This document shows, piece after piece, positions 1-7,932 of a stretch of 50,849 nucleotides of DNA. Source of the DNA: Marinobacterium arenosum (GTDB lineage Bacteria; Pseudomonadota; Gammaproteobacteria; Pseudomonadales; Balneatricaceae); NCBI RefSeq assembly GCF_019795155.1, contig NZ_JAILYN010000013.1:1-50849 (forward strand), given 5' to 3'. The notes beneath the pieces are model-generated. The model was not told the origin of the DNA. It did not search any database and worked only from the letters and a program-made list of their open reading frames with translations. Position numbers and translations under genes: made by a program. Numbering within the stretch: the first letter of the stretch is position 1; each line of letters begins with the position of its first letter.

Positions 1-62
1 CTCTGACCGGCCTGAAGTGCTTTGGCAAACGCCTGGATATCGATTTCGTACTTATCAGCCAT
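1..62 (-). CDS. Partial transposase N-terminus, probable IS256 (mutator) family
   Basis: Only the first 20 or so codons are inside the window, reading leftward from an ATG at 62-60. The peptide begins MADKYEIDIQAFAKALQAGQ. Its KALQ-GQ ending resembles the N-terminus of IS256/mutator-type DDE transposases, where this stretch precedes a TGKDG-like segment (family knowledge; that segment lies outside the window). A GGGAGC ribosome-binding site precedes the ATG. The upstream flank resembles an IS256-type terminal repeat, which supports the call. The peptide is too short for certainty, and another small cytoplasmic protein is possible. Confidence 0.45.
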   Translation of the reverse strand, partial: MADKYEIDIQAFAKALQAGQ

Positions 63-98
63 GATGTGTCGCTCCCTTTTTCAGTCAAGTGTAGGAAA

Positions 99-120
99 CG
101 ACACAGAACTCTGAACACTA
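99..120. mobile_element. Probable terminal inverted repeat (edge) of an IS256-family element
   Basis: The stretch GACACAGAACTCTGAACACT at about 100-119 lies just upstream of the partial transposase start. Outward-reading sequence of the AGTGTTCAGAGTTCTGTGTC type is typical of IS256-like element ends in gammaproteobacteria (from memory). The partner repeat and target duplication are outside the window. The boundary is therefore approximate. Confidence 0.4.
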
Positions 121-504
121 CCGCCTATTGGCTTCAGCTGAAAAAATTTCCGTAATATTTGGTCAGCACTAGCAAACCAAGAGGCATAACGATGTAGAAC
201 AGTTTATATGTGCGGTATACGAAAATTTGTTAACCGATATTTAACTTCATATAACCGAGAACAAATATTTTCGTTAGCCTCTACATACATGCAGATGAAC
301 CCTGCTCTTTCTATGACACACTCACTCTAAGTCAATAAAACTCTTTCCTCCCCTTAGGTATTCACATTGGTTATATCTGGTTTAACAAAACTGGATATTG
401 AAACCAAATCAAAAGCAAACAAAATAGAACCCTAAAGATTATCGGGCAAACCGTAAAACAAGCCTTTTACGTTTCGCACCTGATATTAATAGAGGATTAG
501 ACAG
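121..504. other. AT-rich intergenic region upstream of the fimbrial operon
   Basis: No gene is seen here. It is visibly richer in A and T than the rest of the window and must contain the promoter of the operon starting at 505, but no -35/-10 pair stands out. A small hairpin (GTAAAA at 453-458 with TTTTAC at 465-470) lies about 35 bases before the pilin start. An AGAGGA ribosome-binding site sits at about 491-496. Confidence 0.4.
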
Positions 505-1008
505 ATGCGTTTTGGGAAAGAGCTAGCAACCAGCATTTTATTTTGCAGTGCACTGACCAGCGCACCAGCATGGGCTTTGGATTTTAACGCTACAGCCAAC
601 GTAATTGTCACGACAGCGCTCAGTTCCGCCGAAGTTGCGCAGGTCGACTTCGGTACAATCGAGGCTTCAAACGGAGCGACCTGCGCTATGGACCCCACAG
701 CAGGTAATGCCTTGACCGGCACCAGCTGCACTGCAGGCACAGGTACATTAGGTGACTACACCCTCACCGGCGCAGCTGGCGCAAACCTTCTGGTCACCGT
801 AAACGCCCCGGCAGCAGCAGTAAACGATATCACCTATACACCAACCTGGAACAACGGGGGCGCCTTGGTTGCTGCTGGCGTGCAGGGCACCATGGCAAAT
901 CCGACCGGCACCACCACCTTGAACATCGGTGGCACCCTGACTAACGGTGCTGCGGTTACTCCTGGCAATACATCCTTCACCTTTAACGTGAATGTGGTTT
1001 ACCAGTAG
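505..1008 (+). CDS. DUF4402 family pilin-like secreted protein (major subunit candidate)
   Basis: This 167-residue protein has a Sec signal peptide ending near residue 24 (APAWA then LDF). The rest is a Thr/Gly/Ala-rich beta protein with the DUF4402 pattern: an early VDFG motif, two cysteines in the first half, a late LNIGGTL motif and a short alternating C-terminal strand (FTFNVNVVYQ). DUF4402 proteins are often encoded beside PapD-type chaperones and are thought to be fimbrial subunits. It is first in an operon with a second DUF4402 protein, a chaperone and an usher-like protein, which supports a pilin role. The start is set by an AGAGGA site about nine bases upstream. The major-subunit role is inferred from its first position. 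Confidence 0.75.
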   Translation: MRFGKELATSILFCSALTSAPAWALDFNATANVIVTTALSSAEVAQVDFGTIEASNGATCAMDPTAGNALTGTSCTAGTGTLGDYTLTGAAGANLLVTVNAPAAAVNDITYTPTWNNGGALVAAGVQGTMANPTGTTTLNIGGTLTNGAAVTPGNTSFTFNVNVVYQ

Positions 1009-1456
1009 CCGGCGCCTGATCCGCAAGCTGCTATTGGCGGCGCTTACGCTAGGGGCTACACCTACCGCCCTGGCCGCCGATAGCTATCAAATTAATAGCA
1101 CTATCGACTTCGGCCGGATCATGAATGAATCCGGCTCCAACTGCCACCTCAGCGCCACCACCACGGCCCTGTCAGGTAGCGCCTGTATCGATAGTTTGGG
1201 GACGATCGGCGACATCGATATCACAGTCACACCGAACCAGTCCTACACCATCACAGTGTTCCCACCAGGCGCCCAAGTAAACCAGATCAGTTTTCAGCCT
1301 GCACTTGAGAACGGCGGCAACAGCGATACCGTGAATGTCGATGCAAGTGGTACTTTCAATCTCCGCATTGGCGGCACACTAACCATTGGCGGTGCAGCCC
1401 CTATCGCGGGCAGCCCTACCAGTTTTTCCTATACGATTCAGGTGATTAGTAACTGA
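992..1456 (+). CDS. Second DUF4402-like pilin subunit
   Basis: This 154-residue secreted protein is paralogous to the preceding one. It has a signal peptide (basic N-terminus, hydrophobic core, ALA-A cleavage near residue 28), an IDFGRIM motif matching VDFG of the first protein, paired cysteines and the LRIGGTLTIGG motif. Its start at 992 overlaps the end of the first gene by 17 bases, implying translational coupling. Its stop overlaps the chaperone ATG in a TGATG arrangement. It may be a minor, adaptor or tip subunit. No separate adhesin is visible in the operon. An alternative start inside the overlap cannot be excluded. Confidence 0.7.
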   Translation: MWFTSSRRLIRKLLLAALTLGATPTALAADSYQINSTIDFGRIMNESGSNCHLSATTTALSGSACIDSLGTIGDIDITVTPNQSYTITVFPPGAQVNQISFQPALENGGNSDTVNVDASGTFNLRIGGTLTIGGAAPIAGSPTSFSYTIQVISN

Positions 1457-2268
1457 TGTCTGGTACGTTGACTGTTTTCAAATTTGCCATCTTGGCTGTG
1501 AGTCTGCTGACAAGCTTTGAGGCATCAGCAACCAGCAATCTAATGATTACTACGCCAAGGGTTGTGCTGGAGGGGCGTAGCCGAACCGATTCGATCAACC
1601 TGAAAAATCGCGGCGACAGTACCGGCCGCTATCAAATTTTCTTCCGCGAAAAACAGATGACCAGTAGCGGAAATATCGTTGACTCTAAAGCCCGAGCCAA
1701 TCAGTGGAGTGCCGCTAGGTTAGTGCGTTTTTCCCCCAGCCGGCTGAAACTGGGCGCTCAGCAAAGCCAACGCATCAGACTTGCGGTAAGGAAGCCAGCC
1801 GACCTGGCAGAAGGAGAATACCGTAGCCACTTGGTCTTCCGCAGCCGTGCCCTAGCACCAGAGCAGAATCAAAATAATGGACGAGCCGGTGTTAACTTTT
1901 CTCCTACCTTTGAATTCAGCATCCCGATTATTGTGCGCCATGGCCGCACTTGGGCAGAAGCCAGACTGAGCGATGGCAGCGTAGTTTATCAAGCCCATCA
2001 ACAGCAGATAAGGCTGACCTTGCAGAGACAAGGTAATCGGTCTCTATACGGAGACTTCCACGTCTTCGGGCTTGAGGACGATCAGACCGCCATTTCCTTG
2101 TTCAAGCTTAAAGGCATAGCACATTACACCCCCTTGCCAGAGCGCGAAGTTCTCCTGGCCGTCCCCAAGCACCTGTCGCTGCACAGCTTTCAACGGCTTC
2201 GTGTCGTGTTCGAAGAACAACCGAAGTATGGCGGCAATCAACGTGCCGAACTCGATATTGAACTCTAA
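1456..2268 (+). CDS. PapD-like periplasmic fimbrial chaperone
   Basis: This 270-residue protein has a signal peptide (cleavage near ASA at about residue 26) followed by an immunoglobulin-like chaperone domain. Features seen include MITTPRVVLEGRSRTDSINL at the start, the strand pattern RFSPSRLKLGAQQSQRIRL, and EGEYRSHLVFR, which corresponds to the end of the first domain. A second beta domain follows. Such chaperones donate a G1 strand to incomplete pilins and deliver them to the usher. The start ATG overlaps the TGA of the upstream pilin gene. This sequence belongs to the divergent chaperones that accompany DUF4402 proteins rather than to classical FimC. Confidence 0.8.
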   Translation: MSGTLTVFKFAILAVSLLTSFEASATSNLMITTPRVVLEGRSRTDSINLKNRGDSTGRYQIFFREKQMTSSGNIVDSKARANQWSAARLVRFSPSRLKLGAQQSQRIRLAVRKPADLAEGEYRSHLVFRSRALAPEQNQNNGRAGVNFSPTFEFSIPIIVRHGRTWAEARLSDGSVVYQAHQQQIRLTLQRQGNRSLYGDFHVFGLEDDQTAISLFKLKGIAHYTPLPEREVLLAVPKHLSLHSFQRLRVVFEEQPKYGGNQRAELDIEL

Positions 2269-2327
2269 GAGTTAGTTTTGAAAACAGGGCCCTCTACCTG
2301 TTCCCACTTAGAACTTAAAAATTAATT

Positions 2328-2348
2328 GGTTATCGATAAAAGATAACC
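2328..2348 (+). promoter_or_regulatory. Intergenic hairpin before the usher gene
   Basis: GGTTATC at 2328-2334 and GATAACC at 2342-2348 form a seven-base stem with a seven-base loop, ending about 26 bases before the usher ATG. There is no following U-run, so it is not a standard terminator. It lies in the only real gap (106 bases) of an otherwise overlapping operon. It could lower usher expression relative to the subunits; this is inference. Confidence 0.3.
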
Positions 2349-2374
2349 CGGCAAGGGTAGATCACCGAAGCATT

Positions 2375-5300
2375 ATGCTGTTACTTCGCACCCTCTCTCT
2401 GTTACTTCTACTTAATCTGCCAGCGCTGGCAAACGAACCTGAATCGTCAGAGAGCAGCACGAACGAAGCGGAACTGATCATTGTTGAACTTCGATTCGAC
2501 CAGCATAGACTCACCGAAAACCTGTTCCTCTATCGGCAGGACAACCGGCTACTGCTGCCACTGGAAACACTGGCCAACCTACTCGATTTCGCCATTACGA
2601 TAAACGAACATCAAAGCGGCGCCAGCGGCTGGTTTATTGATCCCGAGCGAACATTTGAATTGGATCTGCCTCGTCAGCAAGTCAGCATCGCAGGGGTTGA
2701 CCGGCACCTTCCAGCGAACAGTGACATCCGAGCCATCGACGGCGACCTCTACATCCCGAAAGGTCTGCTGGAACAGTGGTTTCCAATCCACCTCGCATTT
2801 AATTTTGCCGAAATGCGGCTTTTCCTGCGCAGCGATGAACCCCTCCCCTTGCAGCAGCGACTGCAGCGGGAAAAGCAGCATCTGGGATTACACAGTGGGG
2901 GTAGACTGGCCGAAACCCCGGTTCGCTATCTCGAAGACCGTTACAACTGGGTTAGCTACCCAACGCTGGATGTGGCGCTGAATAAATCCCTCTCAAATAA
3001 GAGCGACCTGGACACTTTCTCCGCATCCCTGAGCGCCAGCGGCGACCTGCTCAAGCACAGTGCCTTTCTTAACTACAACTATAACGATCAGAGCCACAAG
3101 GAAAATATCCGCCTTAACCTGTCGCGCTATGCGGCTACGCCGGAGAGCCGACTGGCGGGAGGACTTTACAGCTACCAGTTCGGCGACCTCTACACTATTG
3201 GTGACTCGTTGATCTCAGCCGGTGGCGACGGTGTCGGTCTGAGCCTCACCAGCAGTGCTACCAACCAACGAACCCGTTATGCCAATACCGTCATTGAAGG
3301 GAATGCGCCAGCCAACTGGGAAGCGGAGCTCTACCGCAACGGCACTTTGCTGGCGTTCCAAACGATCAGTAGTGACGGTTTCTACAGCTTTGAACAGGTT
3401 GAGCTCTGGTACGGAGCCAACAATTTTGAGGTCCGCCTGTTCGGCCCGCAAGGCCAGGCCCGCATCGAACGCACCTCCACCTACATTGGTGATAGCCTAT
3501 TGCCAAGCGGGGAATCCAGCTATGCATTTTACACCTTGGACGAAAAGAACAATCGCCTATTCGGTGACCTGGTGCCATCAACCGACCGGCGCAGCGATAG
3601 CGATCTACGCGCCGAGTGGACCTATGGAGTGACCGATAACTGGGCGCTGGGCACAGCTTGGAACCGCCTCGTAAGAATGAACACAAACAGTACCGATACC
3701 CACGACTACCTGTCACTGAGCAGTGACCTGTCACTACCAAACAGTTATCTGCAAACGGTGCTAAGTCATGACACGGACGGCGGAAACGCATTACTGCTGT
3801 CACTTCGCAGCAACCTGGGAGCCCACAACATCGACCTGCAACATCGCCAGTTCAATAATTTTACCAGTGAAGAAAACCCAGCCAGCGACCAGTTAAAAAC
3901 TGACACCCGATTACGATTGAGCGGCACCTTAACAACTGACGCCTTTATCAACTACACCTTCACGGCCCAGCGGGAATCACTCGTCGACGCACCGAACCGA
4001 TACAAACTGGAAAGCCGCCTCTCCAGCCAGCTGTCCGGTATCAACCTGACCCACACTCAGAGCCTCAGCAAGAGGAGCGACGATGCCAATCTGGCCCTAC
4101 CGGGCTCGCTTAGTGCCAGCCGGTACAATAGCCAGGGCGGCTTGTCTGGCGCCCTGAACTACGACCTAGGCAACAATGACGAGATTCTACAATCCATCTC
4201 CGGAGGCCTGCACACCAACCTGGACGACCGTCGCCACAACCTGCTTCGCCTGACCTATGAACCAGGCATCGACGAAAGCTGGTCAATCAAAGATGATTTC
4301 ACCTGGCGGTGGGACGGGGCCGATCTGACCTTGCGCGCCGAGGCCAACGACCAGGATGACTGGCTGCTGGGCGCTTCCATCACCTTTAGCACCGGGTACG
4401 ACGCATATCGCCGAAGTCCTTGGATAAGCTCGCGACGCAGCAGCCGGCAAGGTACGGTTAATGCTCGGGTATTCTGGGATCGGGATAACAGCGGTACGTT
4501 CAGCCCCGGCGACCAACCGTTGAGCGGCGTCAGACTTAATGCCAGTGGCACCTATATCGACCAGCACACAGACGACAACGGCCGATTGCAGGTGCGAAAT
4601 ATACCTACCTTTAAGCCGATGGTACTGAATATCGATGAGAGCACACTAGACGATCCATTCTGGCAGCTGCGTGAACAACCGGAACAACTTTACCTGCATA
4701 CCAGTGCCCAGGCAGAGCTGGAGTTGCCCATCATTGCGGTCAGCGAGATCGAAGGACGGATGTTTGCAGGCGATGAGCGGGGGCAGCACCCCCTCAAATC
4801 AACCCGGATGCTACTGGTGGATAAGCAGGAAAAGATTGTCGCAACAACCTGGTCGGAATTCGATGGCATGTTCATATTTGATAATGTGCCTCCCGGTAAT
4901 TACAGCGTACAGGCAGACCGGGATTTTCTTCAACAGAAAGGGCTGTCGATACCTCCAGCCCAACCGGTAACCGCCAGCTTGGATGGCGGCGTTATCAATG
5001 TCGGCACAACCATACTGTACGGCAAGAGCGTGATACAGGCGGTCCCAACAGTCATTGCCAGCCACCGTCCCTTGGCAGACCAATCCGCGCCTAAACCAAT
5101 TGATCTCCAATGGCTTCAGGCACAACCGTCCAACCATTACACAATTCAGCTCATGGCCGGACATAAGAAACGCAGCCTGCAGCGCTTTATCAAGCGCTAC
5201 CAGCTGACAGACACCCGCTACTACCATATCCGCAAAGATGGCCACGACTGGTATGTGCTGTTACAGGGATTTTTCCCTGACCACCAACAGGCCCTCAGCG

Positions 5301-5782
5301 CATTTAGCCGGCTGCCACAGTCGCTACGCAAGAAAAATCCATGGGTGCGCAGCCTGGCTGGCATCCAGAAGCTGCTGCACGACGGCCCTGGCGAGCGGGT
5401 CGATGAATATCCGAACAGCTTCCCACAGCATTACCGACTGACAGCGGAAAGCATATCCGAACGCATACGGACTACTCACAGTTGGCTTAACGAACAATCG
5501 CAAGTCGGCTACACCATCCAGCTGATGGCGAGTGAGGACCCTGCCGACCTGGAGCGATTCATCATTCGCCATCAGCTCCAGCGTCAGGCGCTGGTGAATA
5601 AAGTCTGGAGGAATGGCTCGCCATGGTATCTGCTGCTGTACGGATACCATCCCACCAAGCAGGGAATCAAGCAGGTGTTGCGAGAGTTTCCGCCGCAACT
5701 TAGCCGATTCCAACCCTGGATTCGAACAACCGCCTCATTGCAGACCAATCAGACAGGCAATAAAGCGGCCTCTAAGTATTAG
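2375..5782 (+). CDS. Usher-like outer-membrane protein with tandem C-terminal SPOR domains
   Basis: This 1135-residue protein has a signal peptide (about 1-20). A PapC-N-like domain (about 30-170) contains a GWFIDPERTFELDL segment and LYIPKGLLEQWFP. A long beta-barrel region (about 190-690) contains YQFGDLYTIGDS and many alternating aromatic strands. A Cna/SdrD-like beta domain begins near residue 694 (VFWDRDNSGTFSPGDQPLSG), followed by a second carboxypeptidase-regulatory-like domain (about 790-870). Two SPOR-like domains close it: about 921-1000, starting YTIQLMAGHKKRSLQRFIKR, and about 1045-1125, starting YTIQLMASEDPADLERFI, each with a WYVLL or WYLLL strand and an ending like PWVRSL or PWIRTT. 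Ushers secrete and assemble chaperone-bound pilins. Standard PapC/FimD ushers are roughly 800-900 residues and lack SPOR, so the extension is unusual. The ribosome-binding site is weak. Confidence 0.8.
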   Translation: MLLLRTLSLLLLLNLPALANEPESSESSTNEAELIIVELRFDQHRLTENLFLYRQDNRLLLPLETLANLLDFAITINEHQSGASGWFIDPERTFELDLPRQQVSIAGVDRHLPANSDIRAIDGDLYIPKGLLEQWFPIHLAFNFAEMRLFLRSDEPLPLQQRLQREKQHLGLHSGGRLAETPVRYLEDRYNWVSYPTLDVALNKSLSNKSDLDTFSASLSASGDLLKHSAFLNYNYNDQSHKENIRLNLSRYAATPESRLAGGLYSYQFGDLYTIGDSLISAGGDGVGLSLTSSATNQRTRYANTVIEGNAPANWEAELYRNGTLLAFQTISSDGFYSFEQVELWYGANNFEVRLFGPQGQARIERTSTYIGDSLLPSGESSYAFYTLDEKNNRLFGDLVPSTDRRSDSDLRAEWTYGVTDNWALGTAWNRLVRMNTNSTDTHDYLSLSSDLSLPNSYLQTVLSHDTDGGNALLLSLRSNLGAHNIDLQHRQFNNFTSEENPASDQLKTDTRLRLSGTLTTDAFINYTFTAQRESLVDAPNRYKLESRLSSQLSGINLTHTQSLSKRSDDANLALPGSLSASRYNSQGGLSGALNYDLGNNDEILQSISGGLHTNLDDRRHNLLRLTYEPGIDESWSIKDDFTWRWDGADLTLRAEANDQDDWLLGASITFSTGYDAYRRSPWISSRRSSRQGTVNARVFWDRDNSGTFSPGDQPLSGVRLNASGTYIDQHTDDNGRLQVRNIPTFKPMVLNIDESTLDDPFWQLREQPEQLYLHTSAQAELELPIIAVSEIEGRMFAGDERGQHPLKSTRMLLVDKQEKIVATTWSEFDGMFIFDNVPPGNYSVQADRDFLQQKGLSIPPAQPVTASLDGGVINVGTTILYGKSVIQAVPTVIASHRPLADQSAPKPIDLQWLQAQPSNHYTIQLMAGHKKRSLQRFIKRYQLTDTRYYHIRKDGHDWYVLLQGFFPDHQQALSAFSRLPQSLRKKNPWVRSLAGIQKLLHDGPGERVDEYPNSFPQHYRLTAESISERIRTTHSWLNEQSQVGYTIQLMASEDPADLERFIIRHQLQRQALVNKVWRNGSPWYLLLYGYHPTKQGIKQVLREFPPQLSRFQPWIRTTASLQTNQTGNKAASKY

Positions 5783-5850
5783 TACAGTGTCGCTTTTGCC
5801 CGTAGCATAACCGCACTCCTCTAATGAAGAGTGAAACTCAAAAACAAGAA

Positions 5851-5913
5851 CCGAGAACCGAGAACCGAGAACCGAGAACCGAGAACCGAGAACCGAGAAC
5901 CGAGAACCGAGAA
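5851..5913. repeat. Nine tandem copies of the heptamer CCGAGAA
   Basis: Nine perfect head-to-tail copies of CCGAGAA run from 5851 to 5913, followed by a degenerate copy (CCGCAGA). The tract starts about 70 bases after the usher stop codon. Frames across it read as low-complexity peptides that continue into the tRNA and are not credible genes. Such tracts can change length by slipped-strand mispairing. Confidence 0.9.
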
Positions 5914-5986
5914 CCGCAGAGCCTGCCGGCGGTGCTGGCGACTGTGAACTCACAACTGTCTAACGGGAAAACTCCGTCAAACAGGC

Positions 5987-6020
5987 ACAAAAAAACCAGC
6001 ACTAGGCTGGTTCTCTTTTT
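5987..6020 (-). terminator. Bidirectional intrinsic terminator of the tRNA-Leu pair
   Basis: AACCAGC (5994-6000), loop ACTAG, GCTGGTT (6006-6012) form a seven-base-pair stem. On the minus strand it is followed by a run of seven T residues, as expected for termination of the tRNA-Leu transcript. A T-rich run on the other side could also terminate the fimbrial operon. Confidence 0.75.
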
Positions 6021-6062
6021 ACCGCGCATCTTTTACTTTGCACCAACCTCCATATTAGAAGT

Positions 6063-6149
6063 TGGTGCAGATGGGGAGACTCGAACTCCCACGCCCGTGA
6101 AGGCACCAGCACCTGAAGCTGGCGTGTCTACCAATTCCACCACATCTGC
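6063..6149 (-). tRNA. tRNA-Leu (anticodon CAG), copy 1
   Basis: This 87-nucleotide tRNA on the minus strand runs from the GCAGATG acceptor 5' strand at 6149 to an encoded CCA at 6065-6063. It has a long variable arm (class II) and the GGTTCGA-like T arm (GAGTTCGAGTC). The anticodon stem is CCAGC/GCTGG with loop TTCAGGT, giving anticodon CAG, which reads CUG. It is the distal member of a tandem pair. Confidence 0.95.
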
Positions 6150-6233
6150 GTCGGTATGCGTTTTGTTTTACGACAGTCGCAATACTGTACCTTTCATTTT
6201 ACTTTCTTGCACCGTACCTCGCTAAGCGAGGAT

Positions 6234-6320
6234 TGGTGCAGATGGGGAGACTCGAACTCCCACGCCCGTGAAGGCACCAGCACCTGAAGCTGGCGTGTCT
6301 ACCAATTCCACCACATCTGC
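6234..6320 (-). tRNA. tRNA-Leu (anticodon CAG), copy 2
   Basis: This 87-nucleotide tRNA has the same mature sequence as the copy at 6063-6149, with CCA encoded at 6236-6234. The 84-base spacer contains a small hairpin (CTCGC/GCGAG around 6219-6231) just beyond the 3' end. A similar hairpin (GCACCAAC with GTTGGTGC, 6040-6068) follows the other copy, consistent with processing signals. This copy is promoter-proximal. Confidence 0.95.
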
Positions 6321-6336
6321 GTCGAAAGTGGGGCGT

Positions 6337-6365
6337 ATTGTATAGAGCGGTTTTGGGTTCGTAAA
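6337..6365 (-). promoter_or_regulatory. Sigma70-type promoter of the tRNA-Leu pair
   Basis: On the minus strand there is a -35 TTTACG (6365-6360), a 17-base spacer and a -10 TACAAT (6342-6337). A GC-rich discriminator (ACGCCCC) follows, a feature typical of stringently controlled stable-RNA promoters. The first tRNA starts about 16 bases downstream. Confidence 0.6.
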
Positions 6366-6463
6366 GAGGCAAAAAGCATTTTTTTTCATTTTTCTCGAAT
6401 ACGGCTGCAACGCCCGTATTCCGGGCGCTGCAGCCATCGCGACCCGCCTATCGACAGCTTTGC

Positions 6464-7381
6464 TCAGGGCTTGGCGGTCAAATTTGCCCCCAGGCAGCCG
6501 CTGAACCGGTCGGCCAGCTGTTGCAGGTACAAGGCATAGCCATCGGCGCTCACCGCCTGCTCGCTGGCCAGCGGATCCAGCTCGGCATAGCCGACCGACA
6601 ACCCCTCGGTAACGGTCCGAACCACCGCCGCCTTGAATTGCGGCTCGCCGAATACACAGACCGCTTCGGCCGCTTTCAGCCGTTGACGGATCTCGGCCAG
6701 CCGCCGGGTGCCGGTCGGCCGGCCCGGATCGACCGTAAAGTAACCGAGTTGTTTCAGCCCGTAGCGCTTCACGAAGCCGCTATAGGCATCATGGAACACG
6801 AAGAAGCCTCGCTGCTGCAACGGCTGCAACTGCTGCTGAAGCTGGCGATCCTTGCTCAGCAGGCTGGCGGCGAACCGCTCCAGGTTCTTCGTCAGCGTTT
6901 CACGGTGCTGCGGGAATCTCCCCGCCAGCGCCTCGCTCAGCTGCTCGGCGGCCCGCAAAGCCTGCAGCGGGTTCATCCACAGATGCAGGTCGCGCTCATG
7001 ATCGTGGTGGTGGTGCCCACCCGTCGTATCCTGTTCTTCATCGGCCTCATGCTGATCCCCGCCATCCTCCATCGGCAACAGCGCCAGCGCCGGCACGGCC
7101 TGCTGGCGCAGCGTCTTGGCCAGAAACATCTCCAGCTGCGGGCCGACCCAGATCAGCTGATCGGCTTCGCCGAGCTTGCGCATATCGGAGGGCTTCAAGG
7201 CGTAGTGATGCGGCGAGGCGCCGGGCGGAATCAGCACCTCGGCCCGGCCGATGCCATCGACCACCGCCGCGGCGATCAGTTGCAGCGGCTTGACCGACGC
7301 CACTACCCGCACCTCGGCCCAGGCGGGTAGCGCCGCCAGCGACAGCAGCAGTGCCGCAAAAAAAACTTTAGACTTGATCAA
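6464..7381 (-). CDS. znuA: Zinc ABC transporter periplasmic binding protein ZnuA
   Basis: This 305-residue protein starts at a TTG (7381-7379). GGAG lies about ten bases upstream, and the residues that follow form a good signal peptide (about 1-22, ending PAWA). It is a cluster A-I metal-binding protein: SVKPLQLIAAAVVDG, SPHHYALKPSD (about 56-66), a His/Asp/Glu-rich loop at about 107-129 with GGHHHHDHERD, then DLHLWMNP with a further ligand His at 133. It captures Zn2+ in the periplasm for ZnuBC. It is divergent from zur-znuCB with a Zur-type site between. The open frame extends upstream, but that part overlaps zur and has no signal peptide, so the TTG start is preferred. Confidence 0.9.
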   Translation of the reverse strand: MIKSKVFFAALLLSLAALPAWAEVRVVASVKPLQLIAAAVVDGIGRAEVLIPPGASPHHYALKPSDMRKLGEADQLIWVGPQLEMFLAKTLRQQAVPALALLPMEDGGDQHEADEEQDTTGGHHHHDHERDLHLWMNPLQALRAAEQLSEALAGRFPQHRETLTKNLERFAASLLSKDRQLQQQLQPLQQRGFFVFHDAYSGFVKRYGLKQLGYFTVDPGRPTGTRRLAEIRQRLKAAEAVCVFGEPQFKAAVVRTVTEGLSVGYAELDPLASEQAVSADGYALYLQQLADRFSGCLGANLTAKP

Positions 7382-7402
7382 TTCTGGTTTGCTCCGTGCC
7401 TG

Positions 7403-7423
7403 TTGCGTTACAATGTAACAAAT
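7403..7423. promoter_or_regulatory. Zur operator between znuA and zur-znuCB
   Basis: The palindrome GTTACAATGTAAC (7407-7419), flanked by TTGC and AAAT, matches the AT-rich TGTTAYA-type sites bound by Zur. It lies 26 bases from the znuA start and 21 bases from the zur start, so one bound repressor could shut both transcripts under zinc sufficiency. Confidence 0.75.
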
Positions 7424-7440
7424 TATATTGAAGCCCCGAT

Positions 7441-7932
7441 ATGAGTGCCAATTCAATCGCCTTTCATTCCGATCATGACCACCAGCACTGCATCGAGCAG
7501 GCGCTGAGTTCGGCGCGCCAGATCTGTAGCGAGCGCAAGCAGCGGCTGACGCCGATCCGCGAGCTGGTATTGAAGCTGATCTGGCAGAGCCACAAACCGC
7601 TGGGCGCCTACGAGCTGCTGCCGGCACTGGCCGAGGCGGGCTTCAATTCGGCACCGCCGACCGTCTACCGGGCGCTGGAGTTCCTGCAGAGCCAGGGGCT
7701 GGTGCACCGCATCGCTTCATTGAACGCCTTCATCGGTTGCCCATCACCGGACCACAGCCATGACGGCTGCTTCCTGATCTGCACCGGCTGCGGCACCGCC
7801 AACGAGATCGAGGCCGCCAGCGCGATGCGCGACCTGCAACGGCAGGCCGAGGCGCTGGGTTTCAAGACCCAGCACCAGACCATTGAGATTGCCGGGCTCT
7901 GCCCGAACTGCCGGGAGTCCGCAGCGGAATGA
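7441..7932 (+). CDS. zur: Zinc uptake regulator Zur (Fur family)
   Basis: This 163-residue Fur-family repressor has a winged-helix N-terminal domain including [20 protein letters not shown] (about 72-91). Its dimerisation domain has two structural CxxC pairs (C114/C117 in ICTGCG and C154/C157 in LCPNC) and the regulatory metal-site histidines around DHSHDGC (104-110). The N-terminus is His-rich (HSDHDHQHC). The zinc locus context separates it from Fur. It ends in an ATGA overlap with znuC. It is probably autoregulated through the adjacent palindrome. Confidence 0.93.
   Translation: MSANSIAFHSDHDHQHCIEQALSSARQICSERKQRLTPIRELVLKLIWQSHKPLGAYELLPALAEAGFNSAPPTVYRALEFLQSQGLVHRIASLNAFIGCPSPDHSHDGCFLICTGCGTANEIEAASAMRDLQRQAEALGFKTQHQTIEIAGLCPNCRESAAE

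Noticed and set aside
5824..6225. Open frame with ENREPRT repeats
   Set aside because: It is a reading of the heptamer tract that continues through a terminator and a tRNA gene.
6063..6320. tRNA-Leu genes as proven attachment sites of a genomic island
   Set aside because: No integrase gene and no duplicated tRNA 3' end are visible in the window. This is kept only as a hypothesis in the island finding.
7382..7627. N-terminal extension of znuA
   Set aside because: It overlaps zur on the other strand and would bury the signal peptide. The TTG with a ribosome-binding site fits better.
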